Source: Marinifilum_A sediminis
GTDB lineage: Bacteria; Bacteroidota; Bacteroidia; Bacteroidales; Marinifilaceae
Length of the DNA: 63,662 nucleotides
Direction of reading: 5' to 3'
Assembly: GCA_947496465.1 (NCBI GenBank)
Contig: CANMCX010000018.1
Location: 1 to 63,662 of the forward strand
Below, piece after piece: positions 49,486 to 58,090 of the stretch (its first letter is position 1; every line of letters starts with the position of its first letter). A model generated the notes under the pieces. It was given only the letters and a program-made list of their open reading frames with translations, was not told the origin of the DNA and did no database searches. Made by a program: the position numbers and the translations under genes.

Positions 49486-51087
49486 TTATGGTATAAGAAC
49501 AGTTTTCGATTGTTCTGTGATTTCTTCATCGAGTAGCGATTCAATAAAATGTTGTAAGTCTTCAAAATCATATTCTTTTGGATATGATCTACCATTAATC
49601 AGTACTTCTGGAGTAAATAGAATATGGTTTTGTGTGCACCATTCTTTTTCTTTTTCAAGTACGTTGTAAATGTTTATATTATTACACTTCCCGTATGTCT
49701 GAATCCATTTTAGAGGTGTAAAATTATTATAAGCATCGTTCATTGCTTCTATGCATGCGGATTGACCTTTTGTTTTATATAAGTCTATTAATTTAGAGGC
49801 AATTTGCGTATCAGTATTCTCCTTTTTGTTTGATAAATTGAAGCGTACAATAATTTTAATATCAGGTGATTTTTCTAAGGTTTGATGTATTATTTTGTGT
49901 GAGTTCTTACAAAAACTACATAATGGATTAGTGATAATAAGAATTTCAAGATTGGTATTTGAATTTCCAAAAGTAATCTCATTAACAGTGGGAATTTGAG
50001 TATTTAATTCTGGAGATCTGAGAAGTAATGCCTTAAATATTTCAAAATTTCTTTTGAATTTGCTGTGTTGAATTTTCAGATCGAATATTTGCTTATTTTC
50101 CTTTAATTTTTGCGAGATATAAAACCAAAAACTAGCTGAAATAAATAAGCTTACCAGGAGTGCTGGTATCAGGTTTATTGATAACTGAAGTAATTCTGCT
50201 GAAGTAATTCCAAAGTAAGAAATTGAAGCTTGTAAAAAAAGAATGCTAATTGTAGACAAGCAGAGTAAACACCATTTTTTCACAACTACAGCTTGGTATA
50301 TAATTGAGTAGATCGTAAATGGTAATGCTAAGATACTTATCTGAAAAAGTAATTTAAAATCATGTGATTTAAGAGTAATGGAAAATGAGAGAATCGTAAT
50401 GAATACGAAATAGATCATACCCAAGTCACTAAGTTTTAGAATGCCAAGGAATTTTCCGCCTTTTGAATTCATAACATCTGCACAGCTTAGTTTTTTGTTT
50501 TTTCCGGAACAAATTTTGTCGAGAAGTGGAGAGTTTTCTCCTAATTCATGTTGGAATATTAATGAACAAACATAAATTCCAATAGTAGAGAGAAAAAAGT
50601 GAATACTCTCGAATATATTCTGATTTGTAATAATAAATGTTAGCACAATAACTAATGGGCTTACGGTTACCAATAGCTTCTTAAAATTATAATCTTGAGT
50701 TGTTTTTTTGTATTCATCAATATCGATGCCTAAAATAATACCAGTCCAAATAATTATAAACTGAGAATAGGTAAGAAATTCATATTTCTTGCCATTTTCA
50801 CTCATCCTCAATCCATTATTATGTTTGCTAATTAATGCAAAATTATCTCCGTTTTCGTTCTTGATATGAGCAATGAAGTGATTAGGTAAAAATTCTATAT
50901 TTTCTTCTGATTTTGGAATTTCCAAAGCTAAATTTGGAACCTTGAAATGATCAAGAACTCCAGTTAATGAATTTAAGCTTGGATAGGTAGGGTGACCGAA
51001 TAGTTGAAGGCGAAGTTCGTCATTATCAACTTTAATTTTATTCTTAACTAATAATCCTTCAAGAATTAGGAATAAATTTTCATTCAT
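49486..51087 (-). CDS. membrane thiol oxidase: degenerate C39-like domain, VKOR domain, thioredoxin domain
   Basis: 533 residues in three parts. Residues 1 to about 115 resemble a C39 (bacteriocin-exporter) peptidase domain (LQLFGHPTYPSLNSLTGVLDH, then FIAHIKNENGDNFALI), but no Cys occurs where the catalytic one belongs. Residues about 138-320 form a membrane VKOR domain with loop Cys 193/202 (SCADV) and the active pair C273-L-L-C276. After another helix, residues about 365-533 form a DsbA/thioredoxin-like domain with C390-S-F-C393 and a cis-Pro-type FTPEV. VKOR reoxidises the thioredoxin pair, which then makes disulfides outside the membrane. Position directly upstream of eleven Cys-rich peptides implies they are its substrates. 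Leader binding by the inactive C39 part is inference. Confidence 0.9.
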   Translation of the reverse strand: MNENLFLILEGLLVKNKIKVDNDELRLQLFGHPTYPSLNSLTGVLDHFKVPNLALEIPKSEENIEFLPNHFIAHIKNENGDNFALISKHNNGLRMSENGKKYEFLTYSQFIIIWTGIILGIDIDEYKKTTQDYNFKKLLVTVSPLVIVLTFIITNQNIFESIHFFLSTIGIYVCSLIFQHELGENSPLLDKICSGKNKKLSCADVMNSKGGKFLGILKLSDLGMIYFVFITILSFSITLKSHDFKLLFQISILALPFTIYSIIYQAVVVKKWCLLCLSTISILFLQASISYFGITSAELLQLSINLIPALLVSLFISASFWFYISQKLKENKQIFDLKIQHSKFKRNFEIFKALLLRSPELNTQIPTVNEITFGNSNTNLEILIITNPLCSFCKNSHKIIHQTLEKSPDIKIIVRFNLSNKKENTDTQIASKLIDLYKTKGQSACIEAMNDAYNNFTPLKWIQTYGKCNNINIYNVLEKEKEWCTQNHILFTPEVLINGRSYPKEYDFEDLQHFIESLLDEEITEQSKTVLIP

Positions 51088-51782
51088 AATAGCATTAAAT
51101 ATTAGGTAGGTGTATTTTGGGTAGAAACAGAAACTAATTTATCATCAATTTTCAATTCAAAAACATGAATTATATGTTTAGAAGTTAATTGTTTTGATAC
51201 ATTGTTTTAAAACGATTAAAACCTTTCCGGTGTTAGGTGTTACAGTAGATATAATGTTTTTTTTTGAAATGGTGTTGTTCTTTATTCTGGAAAGAATAGA
51301 AGTGTAGTTTGTAGTACATAAAAGTAGTGTTTTGTCTTTGTTTATTTATAGTAGTCAGGTACTAATTTATGAAAAATTTATTTTATTAGCACAATTTATT
51401 TTATAAAAAACAATACATATAAAACCATTTATCAGTAAAAATAAGGGTTTTAGAGTAATTAAAATAACATTTGCATATAATGTGTTGCAATGTCAAATGT
51501 TTGGATTAATATTTGGAATTAAACAATATTACTATTGATCAAAATAGTGAGTTGTTGTAGGTGAGGAGTTCTGATTTTGCTGTGTGTATAGTGAACAAAA
51601 CATGATTGATTATACGAGTAAATACAATTGTAGAAAGTAAATAATAATGTGGAATGATATTATTGGTGTTGCAAAATAGTTGTGAAAATTAAGCTTCATT
51701 TTATTTAGATAATGATATAATCATTTCCAAATAAAAATCTATTAGAATTAAAATTATCATGTGTATGAAACACCATTGTATT
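51088..51782. other. long AT-rich intergenic region upstream of the peptide cluster
   Basis: About 695 bases, very AT-rich, without a credible frame. It must hold the promoter of the oxidase-peptide operon (minus strand), since the next gene also points left and ends here. I see no clear terminator T-run or strong palindrome. The length is unusual for this window. Confidence 0.45.
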
Positions 51783-53360
51783 TTAAACTGAAATACTGGA
51801 TTTTCTATTTTCAAGCTTTAAATGATCTTCATCTGAATGTGAGATGGGAATAGTAAAATAAAATAAACTACCTCTTTGCAATAGAGATTGCAAATGAATT
51901 TCTCCACCAAGTTTTTCAACAAGACCTTTAACGATAGATAATCCTAATCCTGTTCCTCCATAAATTCGATCTGCATTCTGTTCAACTTGTGAAAAACGGT
52001 TGAATATTGATTTGTGATAGGTTTCAGGAATGCCAATGCCAGTATCTTTTATGTAAAAAGTAAGTAATCCGTTTGTTTCAACTTTAAGGTCTACTTTGAT
52101 ATAGCCTTTATCCGTAAATTTAAAGGCATTATTAACAAGATTTGTAATTACTTGCTTTAATTTTCCTTTGTCTGTAAAGAGGATAATATTATTAGATTTT
52201 TCTGTGTTTGGTAATTTTAGTTCAAGATGAGCTTTATCATATCTTTTTTGAATTTCGCAAAAAGTAGGAGTTAATTCTGTTATGAGGTCATTTAAAAGAA
52301 ATTGCTCTGTGTGTAGTGCTATGTTTTCAGATTCAATTTTAGAAATATCTAATAAGTCACTGATAATATAAAGCAAATCTTTCCCTCTTTGACTTATGAT
52401 ATTAGTATATTCACTTAGTTTGATTTTGTTGTTAAATTCTTGTGGTAAGAGTGAAGAAAAACCTAGAATTGCGTTCATTGGTGTTCGTATTTCATGACTC
52501 ATATTTTGAAGAAATATAGTTTTTAAACGATCACTTTCAATTGCTTTTTGGTTTGCGACAATTAGTTTATTGTTTTGTTCTTTTAAGATAGCTTCACTTT
52601 GAATAACTCTTTTCTGGGAATCATTTTTCTGTTTTGCAACCATTAATATTCTTCTGTAAGACAAACTGCCTATGAGTAGAAGTAAAAGATAAATGATAGA
52701 GTGGGTAAGAATTAAGTTGTTGATTTTTACTTTTAAAATTTCCTTATATCTTTTCATTGGAATGGCAACACTTATTCCTCCTCGGATATCTCCAATTTTG
52801 TATCCCTGATTAGCATGACATTTAATACATGAATTCTCTATTACTAATGGCTTCATGTATCTCAAATGATTTTCATTATTAATATTTTCAATACTTGAAT
52901 ATTCTTGTTTTCCGTCCTGAAACATTTTTAGAGCATTCGTTTCCCATTCATCTGCTTTATTTTTTGGATTTAGAGGATGTAAACTGGTAATGTGTCCTTT
53001 TTCGCCATACTGTACAGCACCTATTTGAAATACAAGTCGGGTCATGTATGCAGGATTAATTAAGGTAAGTATTTGTCCAGTATTGGTCGTTATATTTCTG
53101 TCCTTAACAAACTCCAAATAAGGGTTGGGAACTATAGAATCGGTTATTGGTACATAAACACCTCCGTGCATGGATGCCCACTTGCGAAAGGCGAGATCTT
53201 TATTGTAATTACCTAAAGCTTCAACTTTAGCTAATTCATAGGTGGTTTTTCTTTCATTTGTAATATTCCATGACAAAGATGTTGCTATCAGAATGGTAAA
53301 TCCAACAATCATTGATATGAAAAATTGCTTGAAATATTTTATTTCATTACTCATAGTCAA
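51783..53360 (-). CDS. sensor histidine kinase with c-type haem-binding DUF3365 sensor
   Basis: 525 residues. One N-terminal helix (about 12-30) precedes a periplasmic domain with NSCIKCHANQGYKIGDIRGG. Cys178-I-K-Cys181-His182 is a CxxCH haem site, as in DUF3365 (Tll0287-like) sensors. A second helix (about 214-233) leads to HisKA (LQNMSHEIRTPMNAILG, His 289) and HATPase_c (NLVNNAFKFT, DTGIGIP, GTGLGLSIV). It probably senses redox state or a gas. No receiver domain; the partner regulator is not seen. It ends about 695 bases upstream of the thiol oxidase gene. Confidence 0.9.
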   Translation of the reverse strand: MTMSNEIKYFKQFFISMIVGFTILIATSLSWNITNERKTTYELAKVEALGNYNKDLAFRKWASMHGGVYVPITDSIVPNPYLEFVKDRNITTNTGQILTLINPAYMTRLVFQIGAVQYGEKGHITSLHPLNPKNKADEWETNALKMFQDGKQEYSSIENINNENHLRYMKPLVIENSCIKCHANQGYKIGDIRGGISVAIPMKRYKEILKVKINNLILTHSIIYLLLLLIGSLSYRRILMVAKQKNDSQKRVIQSEAILKEQNNKLIVANQKAIESDRLKTIFLQNMSHEIRTPMNAILGFSSLLPQEFNNKIKLSEYTNIISQRGKDLLYIISDLLDISKIESENIALHTEQFLLNDLITELTPTFCEIQKRYDKAHLELKLPNTEKSNNIILFTDKGKLKQVITNLVNNAFKFTDKGYIKVDLKVETNGLLTFYIKDTGIGIPETYHKSIFNRFSQVEQNADRIYGGTGLGLSIVKGLVEKLGGEIHLQSLLQRGSLFYFTIPISHSDEDHLKLENRKSSISV

Positions 53361-53541
53361 TATTTAGTAGTAGTCGTTTGTATACCTGTTAATATGTCTA
53401 AGTACATTGATATACAAATTCAATAAATAAAAGTTATGATATAAGTTAATGAAATTTATTAGTAAGCAAAAATTATTTAATGTGTTTTATTTCACTAGTA
53501 ATGAGAGATTTTGTTTTTTACAAAGGAAAGCGTAATGTTAA

Positions 53542-53829
53542 TTATTCTGGATGAGATAAGCTCCAAGCTTTGGGTTCGGCTGAGAACCATGCTTTAACTT
53601 GTGACCAATTTCCTCTAAAAAAATCCGATTCCCGATAGTGATTTAAAGCGTTTTCTGATTCCCAATGACTTCGTGTGAAAAATATTGAGGGATTCGAAAT
53701 ATCTTGTAATATTTCAAGATGTGAACAGCCATTAAACGCTAATATATCAGATTTTTCATTTTTGGTTAGCTGTTTAAAATCATCAATGTGATTAGCTAGG
53801 ATCTCAAGTTTTACGAATCTAATAATCAT
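53542..53829 (-). CDS. antibiotic biosynthesis monooxygenase-like (ABM) protein
   Basis: 95 residues with the dimeric ferredoxin-like ABM pattern: FVKLEILANHIDDFKQL, then NGCSHLEILQDISNP and FFTRSHWESENALNHYRES. Proteins of this kind include quinol monooxygenases and haem-degrading enzymes. The start overlaps the upstream gene by 11 bases, so translation is coupled. Substrate unknown. Confidence 0.85.
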   Translation of the reverse strand: MIIRFVKLEILANHIDDFKQLTKNEKSDILAFNGCSHLEILQDISNPSIFFTRSHWESENALNHYRESDFFRGNWSQVKAWFSAEPKAWSLSHPE

Positions 53830-54607
53830 GGAATTTTATTCTGATATCTGAGTTGGTTTCTAACTGTAAAAGTTCTGCTAAGTTACCTTTGTTTATTGCG
53901 ATTTCCAATAATCCCGAAGAATTGAATAAAGCCAATAATTCACCATCTGATGTTTCGTGATAATCTTTATTAATTTTTGTAATTCTGTAATGATTGCTCT
54001 GAACCAAAATCTCGAATTTACGATTGTCGCAAGCCGATGTAAACAATTCCTCTGAAACATTGGTTGTAATGTTTCCATTTGAGTCAATGTAAATGGCTTG
54101 CCCTGTAATGGTTCCTTTCTGAATGGTAGCACGTATTGGAACCAATCGATACAAATCTTCCTGAGTAGGACCTAATGATTTTATTCCTCCTGAATTTATA
54201 ATTTCAGCAGCAGCTTTTACAAATACATTCATTTCGGGAAAAGTGTGATATCTTTCCTCTTTTTTAATATTTTCGATTCGAACAATTTGCTCAGGTTCTC
54301 CTTTCAAGGCAAGACTGAAAATACCGTTATCAGCGCCAATAAAATAATGTCCTTTGTGTTTTATAGCCACATGTTTATGCTGAGAAGTAGCTTCAGAATT
54401 GACACCCAAAATATGTATACTTCCTTCAGGAAAATGGTGATAGGCATTTTTTAAGATGAATGCGGCTTGAGAGATGTTGTAGTTTTGAATGTTGTGACTT
54501 AAATCGATTAATTGCGATCCTGGGCAGAGAGATAAAAGTCGCCCTTTTAATGCTCCCAAATAATAATCCTGATGATGAAGATCGGTGGTTAAACTGATTA
54601 CGGTCAT
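53819..54607 (-). CDS. SAM hydroxide adenosyltransferase (DUF62 family)
   Basis: 262 residues. The start VISLTTDLHHQDYYLGALKG, then IDLSHNIQNYNISQAAFILK and YFIGADNGIFSLAL, matches the chlorinase/fluorinase-related family that hydrolyses S-adenosylmethionine to adenosine and methionine with water as nucleophile. Halogenases of the family carry a distinctive loop I do not see. Cytoplasmic. Overlaps the ABM gene. Confidence 0.9.
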   Translation of the reverse strand: MTVISLTTDLHHQDYYLGALKGRLLSLCPGSQLIDLSHNIQNYNISQAAFILKNAYHHFPEGSIHILGVNSEATSQHKHVAIKHKGHYFIGADNGIFSLALKGEPEQIVRIENIKKEERYHTFPEMNVFVKAAAEIINSGGIKSLGPTQEDLYRLVPIRATIQKGTITGQAIYIDSNGNITTNVSEELFTSACDNRKFEILVQSNHYRITKINKDYHETSDGELLALFNSSGLLEIAINKGNLAELLQLETNSDIRIKFHDY

Positions 54608-54734
54608 AAGTAAGTTCCTTTATGGTGATACATTAGGTGACAAAAAACTAAATTTTCTTCTTTTTCTTTGCCTGACAAATCAGAATTAATAACTAATTTG
54701 TGTGCTCAAAAGTAATGATTATTGAAACAAATTT

Positions 54735-55721
54735 ATGATTGAAAAGAGTATATCTTTAGGGGTGATTGATCCTCTTGAATTTTATGGAATTAACAATAGT
54801 AAGCTTGAGGTGATTAAGGAAATGTTTCCAAAATTAAGCATTGTTGGAAGAGGAAGTGAGATAATTGCCAATGGAGAAGCCAAAACTCTTGAGTTGTTTG
54901 AGGAAAAGGTAAATTTGTTAATACAACACTACAATCAATACAATGTTCTAACCCTTGCTAATATCAAAAGAATCTTTCTTGAGAATTCGTCTGGAGTTCA
55001 AAATCCTGATGATCCTGAAAGTGTAATCATTTTTGGAAACAATGGTAAAATTATTCGTTCCAGGACAGCAAATCAACGAAAGTTGGTTGAGAAATCGGCG
55101 AAGAACGATATGGTTTTTGCCGTTGGTCCTGCAGGATCGGGAAAGACATATACAGCAATTGCGCTTGCAGTTAAAGCATTAAGAAATCAGGAAGTAAAGA
55201 AAATTATCCTGAGTCGTCCGGCGGTTGAAGCAGGAGAGAATCTTGGATTCCTTCCGGGAGATTTAAAAGAGAAAATTGATCCGTATTTACAACCCCTATA
55301 CGATGCCTTATTGGATATGATTCCACCAAGAAAATTGGCAGATTATTTAGAAGCAGAGGTGATTCAAATTGCACCTTTGGCATATATGCGAGGTAGAACG
55401 TTAAACGATGCTTTTGTGATTTTAGATGAGGCACAGAATACCACAACCAAGCAGTTGAAAATGTTTTTAACTCGAATGGGAACAAGCGGTAAATTCATGA
55501 TTACAGGTGACATCACTCAGATTGATTTACCACGAAAACAGCAATCAGGATTGGTGCAAGCATTTCGTATTCTTCGTAAGATTAAAGGAATCGCAATGGT
55601 GGAATTCGATAGTTCGGATATCATCCGTCACCGATTGGTAAAAGAGATTGTATCTGCTTACGAAAAAGAAGATGAAAGAGAGGAAGAAAAGCAGACGAAA
55701 AAGAGAGAAAATAAAGAATAA
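54735..55721 (+). CDS. phoH: PhoH-family ATPase
   Basis: 328 residues. The N-terminal domain is typical of PhoH-like proteins. Walker A is AVGPAGSGKTYTAIA, followed by LSRPAVEAGENLGFLPGD and Walker B FVILDEAQNTTTKQLKMFLT. The C-terminus is an acidic/basic tail. Family members are linked to RNA metabolism and ribosome quality. Divergent from the SAM hydrolase gene. purC follows 59 bases on. Confidence 0.92.
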   Translation: MIEKSISLGVIDPLEFYGINNSKLEVIKEMFPKLSIVGRGSEIIANGEAKTLELFEEKVNLLIQHYNQYNVLTLANIKRIFLENSSGVQNPDDPESVIIFGNNGKIIRSRTANQRKLVEKSAKNDMVFAVGPAGSGKTYTAIALAVKALRNQEVKKIILSRPAVEAGENLGFLPGDLKEKIDPYLQPLYDALLDMIPPRKLADYLEAEVIQIAPLAYMRGRTLNDAFVILDEAQNTTTKQLKMFLTRMGTSGKFMITGDITQIDLPRKQQSGLVQAFRILRKIKGIAMVEFDSSDIIRHRLVKEIVSAYEKEDEREEEKQTKKRENKE

Positions 55722-55780
55722 TTAATTTATCTTCGCGGTAAAATAAACCATTTTATAAATTATTTGAATTTTTTGGAACA

Positions 55781-56728
55781 ATGAAAGAAGCAATCGTAAA
55801 AACAGATTTTAATTTTCCGAATCAAAAGAATGTTTACAAAGGTAAGGTAAGAGACGTTTATAATATTAACGATGAATATCTTGCAATGGTCGTTTCGGAC
55901 CGTATTTCAGCATTCGATGTTGTTTTACCTGAAGGGATTCCTTTTAAAGGACAGGTATTGAACCAAATTGCAGAACGCTTTTTGGATGCTACTGCAGATA
56001 TTGTTCCTAACTGGAAAATCGCTACTCCGGATCCAATGGTAACAGTTGGACATTTGGCTGAACCATTCATGGTTGAAATGGTGATCAGAGGTTATTTAAC
56101 TGGTCATGCATGGAGAGAGTACAAGGCTGGAAAAAGAATGCTTTGTGGCGTTCCAATGCCAGAGGGAATGAAAGAGAATCAAAAGTTTGAGAAGCCAATT
56201 ATTACACCTACAACAAAAGCGTTGGAAGGTCATGATGAGGATATTTCAAGAGAAGAGATTTTGAAGCAGGGTATCGTAACAAAAGAAGATTATGAAGCAC
56301 TTGAAGAGTATACGCAAGCATTATTTGCTCGTGGTACTGAAATTGCTGCTGAAAAAGATTTGATTTTGGTTGATACAAAATATGAGTTTGGAAAGAAGGA
56401 TGGTAAAATTTACCTGATTGATGAAATTCATACACCAGATTCATCTCGTTATTTCTACTCAGAAGGTTACGAGGAGCGATTGGCAAACAATGAGCAACAA
56501 AAGCAGTTGTCGAAAGAGTTTGTTCGTGAGTGGTTAATGGAGAATGGTTTTCAGGGAAAAGAAGGACAAGCTATTCCTGAAATGAACGAGGAAAGAGTAA
56601 ACCAAATTTCTGAGCGTTACATTGAGTTGTACGAGCAGATTATTGGCGAAAAATTTATTAAAGCTGAAGCTACAAGTGTAAAAACAAGAATCGAGAAGAA
56701 TATCGAAGCTTGTTTAAAAGAGATATAG
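55781..56728 (+). CDS. purC: phosphoribosylaminoimidazole-succinocarboxamide synthase
   Basis: 315 residues. The SAICAR synthase fold is shown by YKGKVRDVYNI, MVVSDRISAFDVVLPEGI, VEMVIRGYLTGHAWREY and LIDEIHTPDSSRYFY. It joins CAIR and aspartate with ATP in purine synthesis. Length is as usual for this long Bacteroidota form. A strong terminator follows. Confidence 0.95.
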   Translation: MKEAIVKTDFNFPNQKNVYKGKVRDVYNINDEYLAMVVSDRISAFDVVLPEGIPFKGQVLNQIAERFLDATADIVPNWKIATPDPMVTVGHLAEPFMVEMVIRGYLTGHAWREYKAGKRMLCGVPMPEGMKENQKFEKPIITPTTKALEGHDEDISREEILKQGIVTKEDYEALEEYTQALFARGTEIAAEKDLILVDTKYEFGKKDGKIYLIDEIHTPDSSRYFYSEGYEERLANNEQQKQLSKEFVREWLMENGFQGKEGQAIPEMNEERVNQISERYIELYEQIIGEKFIKAEATSVKTRIEKNIEACLKEI

Positions 56729-56750
56729 TATATCAAATCTAGATATAAGA

Positions 56751-56781
56751 AAACCCCGAAATCTTTTGGATTTCGGGGTTT
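56751..56781 (+). terminator. terminator after purC
   Basis: AAACCCCGAAATC pairs with GATTTCGGGGTTT, a perfect 13-bp stem, then GTTATATT. The A and T flanks make it work in both directions. Confidence 0.9.
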
Positions 56782-56800
56782 GTTATATTGTATGGCGCAG

Positions 56801-56820
56801 AGACGCACGACCGTGCATCT
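56801..56820. repeat. short palindromic repeat
   Basis: AGACGCACG-A-CCGTGCATCT is nearly palindromic (one mismatch). The surrounding GCGCAGAG and TACGGTG fit a palindrome family that I know as frequent in Bacteroidota intergenic DNA. Only one copy is in this window. Confidence 0.5.
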
Positions 56821-56838
56821 GTACGGTGTAAAATAAAA

Positions 56839-57174
56839 TCATCCACCAACACGCTTCACCTTGTAGCCTTCCGATTTTAAAAGATCCATGATTTTATCAC
56901 GATGATCGCCCTGGATTAAGATTTCTCCATCTTTAGCAGATCCGCCGCCACCGCATTTCGATTTTAACATTTTTCCTAATTCTTTTAAATCATCAGAACT
57001 TCCAACAAATCCTTCGATAAGAGTCACTACTTTTCCCTTGCGCTGTTTCTTATCAAGCAGTACTTTTAAGGTTTGTTGATTGGGAGCCAAGGTTTCTTCT
57101 ACTGACTCATCATCGTATTCGTAATTGTAATCAGGGTTCGTGGAATACACGATATTTTTTTTCTTTTTAGCCAT
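56839..57174 (-). CDS. SUI1-like translation factor (YciH family)
   Basis: 111 residues. A Lys-rich start is followed by LKVLLDKKQRKGKVVTLIEG, then CGGGGSAKDGEILIQGDHRD and DLLKSEGYKVKRVGG, the eIF1/SUI1 fold with the characteristic Gly-rich CGxGGSxK loop. Bacterial members are thought to influence start selection. The purC terminator region separates the convergent genes. Confidence 0.92.
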   Translation of the reverse strand: MAKKKKNIVYSTNPDYNYEYDDESVEETLAPNQQTLKVLLDKKQRKGKVVTLIEGFVGSSDDLKELGKMLKSKCGGGGSAKDGEILIQGDHRDKIMDLLKSEGYKVKRVGG

Positions 57175-57217
57175 GATAAAAAGGATAAAGTTTAAAGTAA
57201 TAAGTTTAATGTATTAA

Positions 57218-57254
57218 AGCTCCAAGCTCCAAGCTCCAAGCTCCAAGCTCCAAG
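57218..57254. repeat. 7-bp tandem repeat, five units
   Basis: Five head-to-tail copies of AGCTCCA, then AG. It lies in the promoter region of the SUI1-like gene and is a typical slippage-prone microsatellite. Related words (GCTCCAAG, GCTGCAAG, GCTTCAAG) appear in other intergenic gaps, such as 63003-63075. Confidence 0.9.
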
Positions 57255-57372
57255 TAAAAAGGTAAATTGAAAAAATTCAAATTCCAAAAAACAAATCGCA
57301 AAGGAAACAGTTTAACAATTTCTGGAAAACCTAAGAAGTTTCGAACTTTGTAACTTCAACGCGCAAATATAC

Positions 57373-57576
57373 CTATTTTCTATTTCTGGATCTTATTCGA
57401 TCGTAAAAATAGATAATGGAACCTATAACAGGAATAAAGGCTACCAATAGTATCCAAACGAGCTTATCAATTCCCAATAATTTTCTTTTTAGTATATCAA
57501 CAATTGCAATAATTGGTAGAATAATGGCTACGATTTTGGTTAGTAGCCAAATATCAAATAGTATGGAAAGTATCAT
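57373..57576 (-). CDS. small PLDc_N-type membrane protein
   Basis: 67 residues with two helices and KLVWILLVAFIPVIGSIIYF, the PLDc_N (phospholipase D/nuclease N-terminal-like) signature that ends in a G-x-x-xY-F/Y turn and a basic tail (DRIRSRNRK). The domain often occurs as a stand-alone membrane peptide; its role is unknown. Confidence 0.8.
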   Translation of the reverse strand: MILSILFDIWLLTKIVAIILPIIAIVDILKRKLLGIDKLVWILLVAFIPVIGSIIYFYDRIRSRNRK

Positions 57577-57623
57577 ATCAGAGTGTTCTTATAAATTATA
57601 ATCGACAAAAATAAAAGAAATCC

Positions 57624-57959
57624 TTATCTACTCGCACAACGCACACACTTTTTACTTTCTGGCATTATCATTATTCTTCCTAATGGAATGGTAGCACCAC
57701 ATTTAATGCACTTTCCAAAATCAGGATTATCGATATTTTTTAAGGTCTCTTTTAAGGCGGTAAGTTGAACTTGCTTTTTACGCAGAGCAGCCTCATTAAC
57801 ACTCTTGTTGTTAATGGCATCCATTCTACTAACTCTACCAATTGCGCAATCGGGAGAAATAGGTTGGGTCAAATCTTTTAGAGTGATGATTTCAGCTTCC
57901 AGCTTCTCAATCTTTTCTTTTATTTGCGTTTCAATAGTTAGTTTTTCGTCTTGTATCAT
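57624..57959 (-). CDS. DksA/TraR-type C4 zinc-finger protein
   Basis: 111 residues from the ATG at 57959. A longer frame from 58025 would add 22 residues of poor quality. A helical coiled-coil half (KEKIEKLEAEIITLKDL) precedes the finger FGKCIKCGATIPLGRIMIMP...CVRC. Such proteins bind the RNA polymerase secondary channel. The conserved DxxDxA tip of true DksA is not clear, so it may be a DksA-like relative. Confidence 0.8.
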   Translation of the reverse strand: MIQDEKLTIETQIKEKIEKLEAEIITLKDLTQPISPDCAIGRVSRMDAINNKSVNEAALRKKQVQLTALKETLKNIDNPDFGKCIKCGATIPLGRIMIMPESKKCVRCASR

Positions 57960-58090
57960 TTTATGTTTCTTATTTTCGGGTCTATCAAAGATAATAGAAA
58001 TTGTAGATTGTAAAATAATATCCATGGCTTATGAGAAAATGAATTATTTTTGCAGGGAGAAACCTATTCGTACTTTCTAAGAAGAGACCA

